Made by a program: the position numbers and the translations under genes | In this document: one piece after another, positions 32,692 through 41,683 of the stretch | Position numbering within the stretch: position 1 is the first letter of the stretch | Layout: each line of letters starts with the position of its first letter | Assembly: GCF_034427655.1 (NCBI RefSeq) | Contig: NZ_JAXOFX010000007.1 | Span: 62,001 to 126,000 of the forward strand | Direction: 5' to 3' | Origin: Robertmurraya_A mangrovi | Lineage (GTDB): Bacteria; Bacillota; Bacilli; Bacillales; Cytobacillaceae | Length of the DNA stretch: 64,000 nt | Notes under the pieces: model-generated | What the model saw: only the letters and a program-made list of their open reading frames with translations | Databases searched by the model: none | Told to the model about the DNA's origin: nothing

Positions 32692-34410
32692 TTAATCTTC
32701 CATTGTTGAAAGGTCACCTGTTGGTAAATCTAGTTCCCAAGCTTTAAGAACACGACGCATGATTTTTCCGCTGCGTGTTTTTGGTAGCTTATCACGGAAC
32801 TCAATTTCTCGTGGGGCTGCATGCGCTGCAAGACCTTTTTTAACAAATGTACGAATCTCTTCTTTTAATTCTTCTGAAGCTTCGAACCCATCACGAAGAG
32901 CAACAAAGGCTTTAATAATTTCTCCGCGTACAGGGTCTGGCTTTCCGATTACACCAGCTTCAGCAACAGCCGGATGTTCAACCAGTTTACTCTCTACTTC
33001 AAATGGACCTACACGCTCACCAGAAGTCATAATAACATCATCAATACGACCTTGGAACCAGAAGTATCCATCTTCATCCATATAGGCTGAGTCACCGGAA
33101 ACATACCAGTCACCAGGCATAAAGTAAGACTCAAATTTAGCTTCATTATTCCAGATCGTATGCATCATGGACGGCCAACCTTTTTTTATCGCTAAGTTCC
33201 CCATACGATACGGAGGTAGCTCGTTACCTTGGTCATCAACAATAGCAGCTTTGACTCCAGGAATCGGTTTCCCCATCGACCCTGGTTTAATTTCCATACA
33301 AGGGTAATTACAGATTAACTGTGCTCCAGTCTCTGTCATCCACCAAGTATCATGAACTCTTAAATTAAATACTTTCATTCCCCATCTAACTACTTCAGGG
33401 TTTAGTGGTTCACCTACACTAAGAATATGTCTTAGATTTGATAGATCGTATTTTTTCACCACTTCGTCCCCAGCACCCATTAACATTCTAAAAGCTGTAG
33501 GAGCGCTATACCAAACCGTTACACCATATTCATCTAACATGCTGTACCATGTTTCAGGACTAAATCTTCCACCAACGACTACGTTAGCTGCACCTGTTAA
33601 CCAAGGACCAAATATTCCGTAAGACGTACCTGTTACCCAACCAGGATCCGCTGTACACCAGAATATATCTTCTTCTTTTAGGTCTAGTACCCATTTTGCC
33701 GTTTGATAGTGTTGAATCATAGCATTATGGACATGTAAAACCCCTTTAGGTTTTCCAGTTGAACCAGACGTATAGTGAAGAATGAGTCCATCTGTACGGT
33801 CAACCCATTCGATTTTTAAGTGTTTACTAGCTTCAGCAAACTTCTCGTTAAAGCTAACAATTTTCCCCTCTTCTTGAACATCGTTTCCTACTAGGAAAAT
33901 ATGTTTTAAAGCAGGTAGTTCAGATACAGGAACTCTTTCTAATAATTCAGGAGTAGTAACTAAAACCTTAGCTTCACTATTCTCTAGACGGTCACGAACG
34001 GCACCTTCCATAAACGCTTCAAAAAGTGGCCCTACGATAGCACCTAATTTAATAGCACCAAGCACCGCGAAATAAAGCTCTGGAGAACGAGGCATGAAGA
34101 TAAAAACGCGATCTCCCTTTTCTACATCTCCATAAGCCTTTAACACATTACCGGCTTTATTTGAGTATTCTTTCATTTCTTTAAATGTATACTTTTCTTG
34201 TCTATTACCATCACGATAATATAAAGCAACTTTATTTTTCCGATGGGATTCAGCATGACGATCAATAGCCTCATATGCCATGTTAACTAGTCCCGTTTCA
34301 GACCAAGAAAATTCTTTTTCTGTTTCCTTCCAGTCAAATTGACTGTACTGTTCTTCGTAGCTTTTTAAATTATATTTCCCCTGTGTTGCTGGTAGCGCTT
34401 CCACTTTCAT
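32692..34410 (-). CDS. acsA: Acetyl-CoA synthetase
   Basis: A 572-residue AMP-forming acetyl-CoA synthetase, identical in length to B. subtilis AcsA. Motifs: HYTSGSTGKPKGVLHVHN, WCTADPGWVTGTSYG, DTWWMTETGAQ, and the C-terminal PKTRSGKIMRR, whose K549 is the lysine acetylated by AcuA and released by AcuC. It lets the cell re-use excreted acetate. AGGGGGAT-like site before the ATG. It is divergent from acuABC, as in B. subtilis, with a cre box between the two. Confidence 0.97.
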   Translation of the reverse strand: MKVEALPATQGKYNLKSYEEQYSQFDWKETEKEFSWSETGLVNMAYEAIDRHAESHRKNKVALYYRDGNRQEKYTFKEMKEYSNKAGNVLKAYGDVEKGDRVFIFMPRSPELYFAVLGAIKLGAIVGPLFEAFMEGAVRDRLENSEAKVLVTTPELLERVPVSELPALKHIFLVGNDVQEEGKIVSFNEKFAEASKHLKIEWVDRTDGLILHYTSGSTGKPKGVLHVHNAMIQHYQTAKWVLDLKEEDIFWCTADPGWVTGTSYGIFGPWLTGAANVVVGGRFSPETWYSMLDEYGVTVWYSAPTAFRMLMGAGDEVVKKYDLSNLRHILSVGEPLNPEVVRWGMKVFNLRVHDTWWMTETGAQLICNYPCMEIKPGSMGKPIPGVKAAIVDDQGNELPPYRMGNLAIKKGWPSMMHTIWNNEAKFESYFMPGDWYVSGDSAYMDEDGYFWFQGRIDDVIMTSGERVGPFEVESKLVEHPAVAEAGVIGKPDPVRGEIIKAFVALRDGFEASEELKEEIRTFVKKGLAAHAAPREIEFRDKLPKTRSGKIMRRVLKAWELDLPTGDLSTMED

Positions 34411-34570
34411 TAAACATAATCCCCCTTTTGGTATGTTTATCTCTAATTATATTACAAATATTATTTTTTCTCAATTTTTAAAATATTTACCTAACTTGAG
34501 TTATATGACTTTTGTGTAGAAATTGTTCAAAAAGATTTAGAAAAGGGCCTAATAAAAACAGAAAATTTTG

Positions 34571-34584
34571 TGAAAGCGCTTTAA
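34571..34584 (+). promoter_or_regulatory. cre box between acsA and acuA
   Basis: TGAAAGCGCTTTAA matches the CcpA consensus except for one position in the last half. It overlaps the expected -35 region of the acuA promoter, and a TATAAT lies at 34601–34606. Both acsA and acuABC are glucose-repressed through CcpA in B. subtilis. Confidence 0.65.
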
Positions 34585-34600
34585 ATTAATAGATTTGATG

Positions 34601-34606
34601 TATAAT
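34601..34606 (+). promoter_or_regulatory. -10 box of the acuABC promoter
   Basis: Perfect TATAAT preceded by TTGATG, 40 bp before the acuA start codon; no clear -35 box, the region being covered by the cre element. Confidence 0.55.
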
Positions 34607-34645
34607 AGTAATTATGATTCTTATGATTTTATAGGTGGTGGATCA

Positions 34646-35278
34646 ATGGAACATAAAAAAACATACAATGCAAAAGAAATAAAAACTCCTCACGGCAATA
34701 TCATTATTGAAGGCCCGATTACACCTGAAAAACTTGCTGATTTAGAGTTTCATGAGGACTTAGTAGCTTTTCGTCCTCCTGCTCAACAACATAAAGCATT
34801 AGTTGAAATAGCACGTTTACCTGAAGGTAGAATTATTATTGCAAGACATAGACATACGATTATCGGATATGTGACCTATTTATACCCTGATCCATTAGAA
34901 CGCTGGTCTGAAGGAAAAATGGATAATTTAATTGAATTAGGTGCTATTGAAGTAATAAGTAAATTTAGAGGCTGTTCAGTAGGAAAAAACCTTCTTGTTG
35001 TTTCTATGATGGACGATGCTATGGAAGATTTTATTATTATAACTACTGAATATTATTGGCATTGGGATTTAAAAGGTACAGGCTTAAATGTATGGGAATA
35101 TCGAAAGATCATGGAAAAGATGATGAATGCAGGCGGACTTGAATATTATGCAACGGATGATCCTGAAATTAGCTCACATCCTGCTAACTGCTTAATGGCT
35201 AAAATAGGAAAAAGAGTGGATACAGACTCTATTCAAAGGTTTGACCAATTACGCTTTATGAATCGATTTATGTATTAG
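34646..35278 (+). CDS. acuA: Acetyl-CoA synthetase-inactivating acetyltransferase AcuA
   Basis: A 210-residue GNAT-fold protein acetyltransferase, the same length as B. subtilis AcuA. It acetylates the catalytic lysine of AcsA to switch it off. The GNAT core is EVISKFRGCSVGKNLLVVSM (acetyl-CoA pyrophosphate loop at about 123–132). An open frame runs 51 nt further upstream but through the promoter region; AGGTGG at 34633–34638 supports the ATG at 34646. First gene of acuABC, divergent from its target acsA. Confidence 0.95.
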   Translation: MEHKKTYNAKEIKTPHGNIIIEGPITPEKLADLEFHEDLVAFRPPAQQHKALVEIARLPEGRIIIARHRHTIIGYVTYLYPDPLERWSEGKMDNLIELGAIEVISKFRGCSVGKNLLVVSMMDDAMEDFIIITTEYYWHWDLKGTGLNVWEYRKIMEKMMNAGGLEYYATDDPEISSHPANCLMAKIGKRVDTDSIQRFDQLRFMNRFMY

Positions 35279-35384
35279 CCTTACACGAAGACAGCTTTAT
35301 AAATTAGTAATTTAGCGTAGTAAACTTCAAGCAAAGAAAGTCAGGCACGCTTGATGTTGAATTTAATATAGAGGGGGACTCATC

Positions 35385-36032
35385 ATGATTGTGGAAGAAA
35401 TTATGAAAGTTGATATATCCACACTGACTCCAAATGACTCTATTGCTGATGCCATACAACTAATGAAAGAGAAAAAAATCAGACACATCCCAATAGTAGA
35501 TCAAAAGGAACAAATTGTAGGTATTGTAACTGATAGGGATATTAAGGAAGCCATATCTCCTATTTTTCATTACGAGGAGCATAAAGAAGACTTAACAAAG
35601 ACGTTAGGAAGTATTATGAGCACAAATATACTTACCGCTCATCCTCTAGATTTTGTAGAGGAAATTGCTGCCCTATTCTATGAGCATAAGGTTGGCTGTT
35701 TACCTATTATACAAGAACAAAAACTAGTGGGAATTGTTACTGAAACAGATTTGCTTCATACTTTAGTAGAGTTAACGGGTGCTCATCAGCCTGGTTCACA
35801 AATTGAAGTAAAGGTACCTAATAAAGCTGGGATGCTTTGTGAAATTACTTCAGTTATAAGAGACCGTAAAGCCAATATTCAAAGTGTGCTTGTTTATCCT
35901 TATAAGAAAGACCCAGCCTATAAAATTCTTGTTTTAAGGGTACAAACCATGAACCCTCTTTCTTTAATTGAAGATTTAAAAAATGCTGGCCATTGTGTCC
36001 TCTGGCCGAATTTACCGGGGATGGACTCATGA
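35385..36032 (+). CDS. acuB: Acetoin utilisation protein AcuB (CBS–CBS–ACT)
   Basis: A 215-residue cytoplasmic protein: two CBS motifs (about residues 1–60 and 75–135, with HIPIVDQKEQIVGIVTDRDI and CLPIIQEQKLVGIVTETDLL) and a C-terminal ACT domain (about 140–210, QIEVKVPNKAGMLCEITSVI). CBS and ACT parts suggest sensing of adenylates and a small metabolite; in Bacillus the exact role beside AcuA and AcuC is unresolved. GAGGGGG lies 7 nt before the ATG. Its stop overlaps the acuC start in ATGA. Confidence 0.95.
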   Translation: MIVEEIMKVDISTLTPNDSIADAIQLMKEKKIRHIPIVDQKEQIVGIVTDRDIKEAISPIFHYEEHKEDLTKTLGSIMSTNILTAHPLDFVEEIAALFYEHKVGCLPIIQEQKLVGIVTETDLLHTLVELTGAHQPGSQIEVKVPNKAGMLCEITSVIRDRKANIQSVLVYPYKKDPAYKILVLRVQTMNPLSLIEDLKNAGHCVLWPNLPGMDS

Positions 36033-37201
36033 CAAGTGATGCTGTTTTTATCTTCTCTGAAGAACAGCTGAACTATAAATTTAGCGCAAACCATCCTTTT
36101 AACCAGATTCGGCTAAAACTGACCCTAGATTTACTAAAAAAAGCGAATGCTATTAATGACCAAGATATCGTTCCTCCACGTGCAGCGACAGAGGAGGAAC
36201 TTCATTTAATACATGACCCTAATTATGTAAACGCTGTCAGATTGGCTGGACATGGTCAACTAACAAGTGAAGTGGCTGAAAATTATGGTTTAGGAACTGA
36301 GGACACTCCTATATTCCCTAATATGCATGAGGCTAGTTCATTATTGGTTGGTGGGACATTAACTGCGGTTGATTATGTTATGAGTGGTAAAGCGAAGCAC
36401 GCCCTAAACCTAGGCGGTGGCCTTCATCATGGCTTTAGAGGTAAAGCTTCAGGCTTTTGCATATATAACGATAGTTCCGTAGCTATTAAATACTTACAAC
36501 AAAAGTATAATGCTAGGGTGTTATATGTTGATACAGACGCCCATCATGGTGATGGAGTACAGTGGTCATTTTATGATGACCCCAATGTATGCACATTGTC
36601 TATCCATGAAACAGGAAGGTACCTGTTTCCTGGCACAGGAAATGTGAATGAACGCGGACAAGGAAAAGGATATGGGTACTCCTTTAATATTCCAGTAGAT
36701 GCCTTTACGGAAGATGAATCATGGCTTGATGCTTATACTACTTCCTTTAGAGAGATAGCAGAGTTTTTTAAGCCAGATATTATTTTAACGCAAAATGGTG
36801 CTGATTCTCATTATTGGGATCCGCTTACCCATTTATCTGCTTCAATGAACATTTATCGAGAAATTCCAAAGCTTGCGCATCAAATTGCACATGAGTATTG
36901 TGATGGGAAATGGGTTGCAGTAGGTGGAGGTGGCTATGATATTTGGAGAGTTGTTCCTCGCGCTTGGGCATTAATATGGATGGAAATGACTGAAAACTCG
37001 AACTGTTATGGAGATTTACCTACTGATTGGATTGAAGAATGGAAAACGAAATCTCCTGTCACCTTGCCAGGAAAATGGGATGATCCAGACAATCTCTATA
37101 CTCCAATCCCACGTAAAGCTGAAATTACCGAGAAGAATGCACAAACGGTGGATAAAGCTCTATATCCTATAAGAAATAGACTTAAAAGTGAATCCGTTTA
37201 A
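36029..37201 (+). CDS. acuC: Protein deacetylase AcuC (class I HDAC-like)
   Basis: A 390-residue zinc deacetylase of the arginase/HDAC superfamily, close to the 387 of B. subtilis AcuC. LGGGLHHGFRGKASGFCIYND holds the catalytic His-His pair, and VDTDAHHGDGVQWSFYDDPN the zinc Asp/His ligands; NGADSHYWDPL supplies the third. It removes the acetyl group placed on AcsA by AcuA. ATG at 36029 overlaps the acuB stop by 4 nt, showing translational coupling; a frame open further upstream lies inside acuB. Confidence 0.96.
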   Translation: MTSDAVFIFSEEQLNYKFSANHPFNQIRLKLTLDLLKKANAINDQDIVPPRAATEEELHLIHDPNYVNAVRLAGHGQLTSEVAENYGLGTEDTPIFPNMHEASSLLVGGTLTAVDYVMSGKAKHALNLGGGLHHGFRGKASGFCIYNDSSVAIKYLQQKYNARVLYVDTDAHHGDGVQWSFYDDPNVCTLSIHETGRYLFPGTGNVNERGQGKGYGYSFNIPVDAFTEDESWLDAYTTSFREIAEFFKPDIILTQNGADSHYWDPLTHLSASMNIYREIPKLAHQIAHEYCDGKWVAVGGGGYDIWRVVPRAWALIWMEMTENSNCYGDLPTDWIEEWKTKSPVTLPGKWDDPDNLYTPIPRKAEITEKNAQTVDKALYPIRNRLKSESV

Positions 37202-37253
37202 GAGGAAGAGGTTTTACTTGTAAACGTAAAAATTAATAATCTAATTTTCAAGA

Positions 37254-37306
37254 TTAATAGAAGAAGAGGCTTCCCTTTTGAATGGGAAAGCCTCTTCTTC
37301 TATTAA
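37254..37306 (+). terminator. Long bidirectional terminator between acuC and motS
   Basis: TTAATAGAAGAAGAGGCTT / AAGCCTCTTCTTCTATTAA, over 20 bp of near-perfect stem around a short loop. The stop codon of motS lies inside the right arm. Confidence 0.9.
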
Positions 37307-38052
37307 TTATTTAAGTCATTCTCGTCAAACTTCGGATCAGAAATGACTATTTCCACTCTTCTGTTTTTCTTCCAATTTTTTGGTCCTGTGTTTGCAACAA
37401 TTGGCCTTGTTTCTCCGTAACCAACCGCTATGAATCTAGTACTATCTAATGAATGCTTGTCTACTAGATATCTAATTACACTACTAGCCCTTGCTGAAGA
37501 AAGTTCCCAGTTTGATGGATATCGATAAGTTGTTATTGGTCGATCATCTGTATGTCCTTCTACCTTCACCAAGTTCGGTAAACCTTTTAGTAACTTCCCT
37601 ACTTTATCTAAGAAAGCATTTGAGTCATTGACTATATTCGCCTCTCCTGATTCAAATAAAACTTGTTCCTGTAGAACTAATACAACTCCTCTTTCTGTAC
37701 GATTAGCAATAATGACATCCTCTAATCCATTTTTATCAAGGAATTTTTCAACCTCTGTTAATAGATTTTGCAGCTGATTTTCTTTCTCCTTATCATCAAT
37801 ATCCTCGTCTTGTTTGTTCACATTTTCATCCTGCTCGGAAGGATGTTCAAACGGCACAACGGAAGGATAAAAATCTAGGAATTGTCTTTCTTTAAAAGAT
37901 TCAGCAATAGCCTTAAACTTAACGATATCAATCTGAGACATGGAAAAAAGTAATATAAAAAAAACTAGAATTAATGTAACTAAATCAGAAAAAGTTACCA
38001 TCCATAGCGGGGCACCTTTAGACGGTTCCTGAGGCTTTCTTTTAAACCTCAT
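37303..38052 (-). CDS. motS: Sodium-type flagellar stator protein MotS
   Basis: A 249-residue MotB-family protein. One membrane segment (about residues 17–38) carries the ion-binding Asp at 23 (WMVTFSDLVTLILVFF), a linker rich in Asp/Glu/Lys follows, and an OmpA-like peptidoglycan-binding domain ends the protein (EGHTDDRPI, LSSARASSVIRYLV, KNRRVEIVI). MotPS is the Na+-driven stator pair of Bacillus. It overlaps motP by 11 nt. Location beside ccpA is that of B. subtilis motPS, which separates it from the H+-type motAB. Confidence 0.95.
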   Translation of the reverse strand: MRFKRKPQEPSKGAPLWMVTFSDLVTLILVFFILLFSMSQIDIVKFKAIAESFKERQFLDFYPSVVPFEHPSEQDENVNKQDEDIDDKEKENQLQNLLTEVEKFLDKNGLEDVIIANRTERGVVLVLQEQVLFESGEANIVNDSNAFLDKVGKLLKGLPNLVKVEGHTDDRPITTYRYPSNWELSSARASSVIRYLVDKHSLDSTRFIAVGYGETRPIVANTGPKNWKKNRRVEIVISDPKFDENDLNN

Positions 38053-38860
38053 CTTTTAGCGCCTCCCCGCTCTGTACAACCTTTAAGTCCTCCTTACGCT
38101 CAACGGAAGATAAAAAGGCACTCAACTTTTCTTCAAGTATCTTAGGGTTTTGCCCCGACTGGACACCGATTACCCCTTCAATGATAATCTGCTTAAAGAA
38201 AACTTCTCTTTCTGATTTTAATGCTAATTTTGCAGCAAGAGGTAGAAAGAATAAGTTTGCTAATAATGAACCATATAAAGTAGTCAATAACGCAATTGCC
38301 ATGTTAGGTCCAAGCGTTGAAGGGTCATTTAAATTTTTTAACATAAGAACTAAACCAATTAAGGTACCGATCATCCCCCAAGCAGGCGCATACTCTCCAG
38401 CTTTTTCTAGAATGCCTCTCCCCTTCTTATGTCTATCTTCCATTGCTGCTATTTCAGCATTCATAATATCATTAATCACTTCGGGCTCTATACCATCAAC
38501 GGCCAATAAGACACCCTTACGTATAAAAGGATCATCTACCTTTTCAACCTCAGTTTCTAAGGCAAGCAGTCCTTCTCGTCTTGCACGTTCAGATAGGCCG
38601 ATAAAAGTATTTATTAATCCTCTCAAGTTCTGTTCTTCGTTTGAGAAACCTTGCTTTATTACTGTAAACAAGTGCTTAATATCTTTCAGAGGAAAACTAA
38701 TTAATAGTCCTGATATTAAACCACCGAAAACAATTAATAATGACGCTGGGTCTAAAAATGAAAGAATTCCCTCAACTCCTCCATTGTAAACGATCCCAAA
38801 TATCAGCATGACAATACCGATAACTAAACCGATTGGCGTTAGAACATCGAGCTTCTTCAT
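38042..38860 (-). CDS. motP: Sodium-type flagellar stator protein MotP
   Basis: A 272-residue MotA-family protein with four membrane segments (about 5–25, 30–50, 150–172 and 183–205) and a charged cytoplasmic loop (HKKGRGILEKAGEYAPAWGM). It forms the torque-generating stator with MotS. The frame opens 15 nt upstream, but GAGAGGG is spaced correctly for the ATG at 38860. The 127-nt gap to ccpA has no visible terminator, so ccpA-to-motPS read-through, known in B. subtilis, is possible. Confidence 0.95.
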   Translation of the reverse strand: MKKLDVLTPIGLVIGIVMLIFGIVYNGGVEGILSFLDPASLLIVFGGLISGLLISFPLKDIKHLFTVIKQGFSNEEQNLRGLINTFIGLSERARREGLLALETEVEKVDDPFIRKGVLLAVDGIEPEVINDIMNAEIAAMEDRHKKGRGILEKAGEYAPAWGMIGTLIGLVLMLKNLNDPSTLGPNMAIALLTTLYGSLLANLFFLPLAAKLALKSEREVFFKQIIIEGVIGVQSGQNPKILEEKLSAFLSSVERKEDLKVVQSGEALKDEV

Positions 38861-38987
38861 AATCCCTCTCCCCAAACTACTGCATAAAGCAATTCTTTGT
38901 ACTTGAAGATTTTTCAGTAGGGTATGTGATTTGACATCATGTATAGTTCCTAAGAAAAATTTTCAGTTTATATATATATCGACAAAA

Positions 38988-39989
38988 TTATTGCTTTGTT
39001 GAGCTTCTTTGTTCGACTCGGTGGGGAAGAACGACAATATGATCCGTCACTTTTTCTTTATTCATATACTTTGTCAGTAACCTCATGGCTACTGCACCAA
39101 TGTCATATAACGGCTGAACCACAGTAGTAAGCTGTGGACGTACCATAAGTGCAAGCCTTGTATTATCAGAGCTGATAATCTCTATATCATTTGGTATCTT
39201 AAGCCCTCTGTCCTCAGCACCATGTACGACTCCAAGTGCCATTTCATCTGAACCAACAAAAATAGCTGTTGGCTTATTAGGTTGTTCTAATAACTTTTCA
39301 ATAGCTTCAATACCAGAATCATAAGTATAGTCCCCCTCAACTATCAGGTCTTCCCTATATTCGATATTAGCTTCTGCTAGTGCTCGCTTATAACCAGCTA
39401 ACTTCTTCAATTGATTAATAGGCTCATGTAAAGGTCCAACGACAAATGCTATCTCTTTATGACCTGATTCAATGAAAGTTTGAATGGCATCATAAGTAGC
39501 TTGCTCATAATCAATATTTACAGATGGTATCGTTCCCGATTCTTCAATTGAACCTGCTAATACAATGGAAACGGGGGACTTTTGAAACTCTTCTACATGT
39601 TCTTGAGATATATTACCGCCCATAAATACAATTCCATCCACTTGTTTTCCTAACATTGTATTTAATAAGTGTAGCTCTTTCTCTTTATTTTGGTCAGAGT
39701 TACTTAAGATAATATTGTATTTGTACATCGTTGCAATATCTTCAATTCCTCTAGCCAATTCAGCAAAGAACGGACTTGAGATATCTGGTATTATCACTCC
39801 AACTGTTGTCGTCTTTTTACTAGCTAGTCCTCTAGCAACAGCATTTGGACGATAGCCTAATCGATCAATTACTTCTAATACCTTTTTTCTTGTTGCCGGC
39901 TTAACATTTGGGTTCCCATTAACTACCCGAGAAACGGTTGCCATGGAAACGTTTGCTTCACGTGCAACATCGTATATTGTTACGTTCAT
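38988..39989 (-). CDS. ccpA: Catabolite control protein A
   Basis: A 333-residue LacI/GalR regulator and the global carbon-catabolite regulator of Firmicutes. The helix-turn-helix is VTIYDVAREANVSMATVSRV, the hinge helix AVARGLASKKT, followed by two periplasmic-binding-like subdomains that bind Ser-phosphorylated HPr. The ATG at 39989 has AAGGAGTG upstream; a GTG 9 nt earlier is inside the spacer. It should act on the cre boxes found in this window at ackA, acsA/acuA and the methionine gamma-lyase gene. Confidence 0.97.
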   Translation of the reverse strand: MNVTIYDVAREANVSMATVSRVVNGNPNVKPATRKKVLEVIDRLGYRPNAVARGLASKKTTTVGVIIPDISSPFFAELARGIEDIATMYKYNIILSNSDQNKEKELHLLNTMLGKQVDGIVFMGGNISQEHVEEFQKSPVSIVLAGSIEESGTIPSVNIDYEQATYDAIQTFIESGHKEIAFVVGPLHEPINQLKKLAGYKRALAEANIEYREDLIVEGDYTYDSGIEAIEKLLEQPNKPTAIFVGSDEMALGVVHGAEDRGLKIPNDIEIISSDNTRLALMVRPQLTTVVQPLYDIGAVAMRLLTKYMNKEKVTDHIVVLPHRVEQRSSTKQ

Positions 39990-40122
39990 AAAAAACACTC
40001 CTTACTAACAATGTATATTCCAATACTATTTCAATATAAGACAATCCAGCTCTTAAAAAGCGAACATTAGAAAGCAAAAATAGCCTTATGTAAACTTTGT
40101 ATTTAGCTTAAAAATTGGACTT

Positions 40123-40177
40123 ATTATATTTTACATCAATGTGAAAAACACTAGTCAACTTTTTCTATGTTTGTCAA
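40123..40177 (-). promoter_or_regulatory. Promoter region of ccpA
   Basis: Minus strand holds two -35-like boxes, TTGACA (40172–40177) and TTGACT (40153–40158), with TAAAAT (40128–40133) and TATAAT (40123–40128) downstream. Spacings (19 bp or more) are not ideal, so the exact promoter is unsure. It lies in the 362-bp gap between aroA and ccpA, whose other feature is the aroA terminator. Confidence 0.35.
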
Positions 40178-40277
40178 TTACTTTAACGAGTTAATTTATG
40201 TATCTAATCATACTTCAATGAGAGTATTGTCGCAATGTGAAGGCATGTTTTTTTAGAAAAAAGTTGAATTTTAAAAA

Positions 40278-40309
40278 CTAAAAAACCTTCCACTGAAAGT
40301 AGAAGGTTC
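40278..40309 (-). terminator. Terminator of aroA
   Basis: Minus strand AACCTTCTAC / GTGGAAGGTT stem with a 5-nt loop followed by a T run; 43 nt past the aroA stop. Confidence 0.85.
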
Positions 40310-40351
40310 GTTTTTAAATTACAGAGTTATAAACAAGGTTTCGCTAGAATT

Positions 40352-41422
40352 TTACACTCGAACATGGGTTGAAGATTGAAGTTCTGCCATGAAATCATCG
40401 AACTGCTTTAAGTTCATTTGTTGAGCTGAGTCTGATAATGCTACAGCTGGGTCAGGGTGAACTTCTGCCATTATACCATCTGCGCCTACAGCCAGTGCTG
40501 CTTTCGCCATTGGTAACAGTAAGTCTCTTCTACCAGTAGAGTGTGTCACGTCTACTAGAACTGGTAAGTGCGTTTCTTGTTTTAAAATTGGTACAGCTGA
40601 AATATCAAGAGTATTACGAGTTGCTCTTTCATAGGTTCGAATACCACGTTCACAAAGAATGATTTGTCCGTTTCCTTGTGCCATGATATATTCCGCTGCA
40701 TTAATGAACTCCTCTATAGTTGCCGATAGACCACGTTTTAATAAAATTGGTTTATCAACTGCACCTGCCGCTTTTAGAAGTTCAAAGTTCTGCATATTTC
40801 TAGCACCAATTTGAATAACATCTATATATTGTACAGCTGTTTCAATATCTTGAGGGCTAACAATCTCACTAATAACACCTAAATTATATTCATCAGCTAC
40901 ACGTTTTAAAATCTTTAATCCTTCTAGGCCAAGACCTTGGAAATCATATGGAGATGTTCTTGGCTTATAGGCTCCACCACGAAGCAACCTTAATCCTTTT
41001 GCTTTAACAGCTTCAGCAACTGTCGCAACCTGCTCATATGACTCAACCGCACAAGGACCGAATATTAGTTGAGGTGTCCCAGTTCCTACTTTTACACCTT
41101 TTACATCCACAATCGTGTCCTCTGGTTTTTTCTTACGAGAAACAAGTAATGCTTTTCTATGGTCATCTTTTTGAAGTTCTAAACCGGCTTTAAATATTTC
41201 TTTAAATATATGTTCAATCGTTGAGTTTTCAAATGGACCGTCATTGTTATCCTTAATTAAATCAAGCATACTACGCTCACGGACAGGATCGTAACGATAT
41301 ACCCCTTGAGTTTCCTTAACTCGGCCTATTTCTTGAACAAGTCGTGCCCTCTCGTTTATTAATTTTAGAAGCTCTACATTTAGTTCGTCTACACGGTTAC
41401 GCAACTGATCGAGATTACTCAT
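40352..41422 (-). CDS. aroA: Bifunctional chorismate mutase / DAHP synthase
   Basis: A 356-residue fusion: an AroH-type chorismate mutase helix bundle (about residues 1–88, LDQLRNRVDELNVELLKLI) fused to a KDO8P-like class Iβ DAHP synthase (about 105–350, with FGPCAVESYEQV, LRGGAYKPRTSPYDFQG, VDVTHSTGRRD). It performs the first step of the shikimate pathway, with the mutase part serving as the feedback sensor, as in B. subtilis AroA. AAGGGATGGG before the ATG at 41422; an ATG 18 nt upstream lies before that site. Upstream of ccpA as in B. subtilis. Confidence 0.96.
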   Translation of the reverse strand: MSNLDQLRNRVDELNVELLKLINERARLVQEIGRVKETQGVYRYDPVRERSMLDLIKDNNDGPFENSTIEHIFKEIFKAGLELQKDDHRKALLVSRKKKPEDTIVDVKGVKVGTGTPQLIFGPCAVESYEQVATVAEAVKAKGLRLLRGGAYKPRTSPYDFQGLGLEGLKILKRVADEYNLGVISEIVSPQDIETAVQYIDVIQIGARNMQNFELLKAAGAVDKPILLKRGLSATIEEFINAAEYIMAQGNGQIILCERGIRTYERATRNTLDISAVPILKQETHLPVLVDVTHSTGRRDLLLPMAKAALAVGADGIMAEVHPDPAVALSDSAQQMNLKQFDDFMAELQSSTHVRV

Positions 41423-41683
41423 TTTTTCCCATCCCTTCATTGTTGAAAAATTGTCTCAGGTAAGAAGATGTAAGCTCCAAATCACCCATATATTAAGCTA
41501 ATTTTAAGTTAATCTTCTTTATCAACCTTATCAAATATGGTACATTTCTGTATAATTAGAGTTATTATATATGAATTGTTTCATGATGTCACGCATTTTT
41601 CTTTATTAATTAAACGCTTTTATGTATTAAAGTGAACTATATGCAAATAAATGTAAGATATTACATAAAGAAGGTGTATCGTT

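Noticed and set aside
37215..37232. cre-like TGTAAACG sequence after acuC
   Set aside because: Only one half matches the consensus and it lies downstream of acuC, not near a promoter.
38181..38789. Long plus-strand frame (202 codons) opposite motP
   Set aside because: It is the antisense shadow of motP, which has clear MotA-family segments and a ribosome site.
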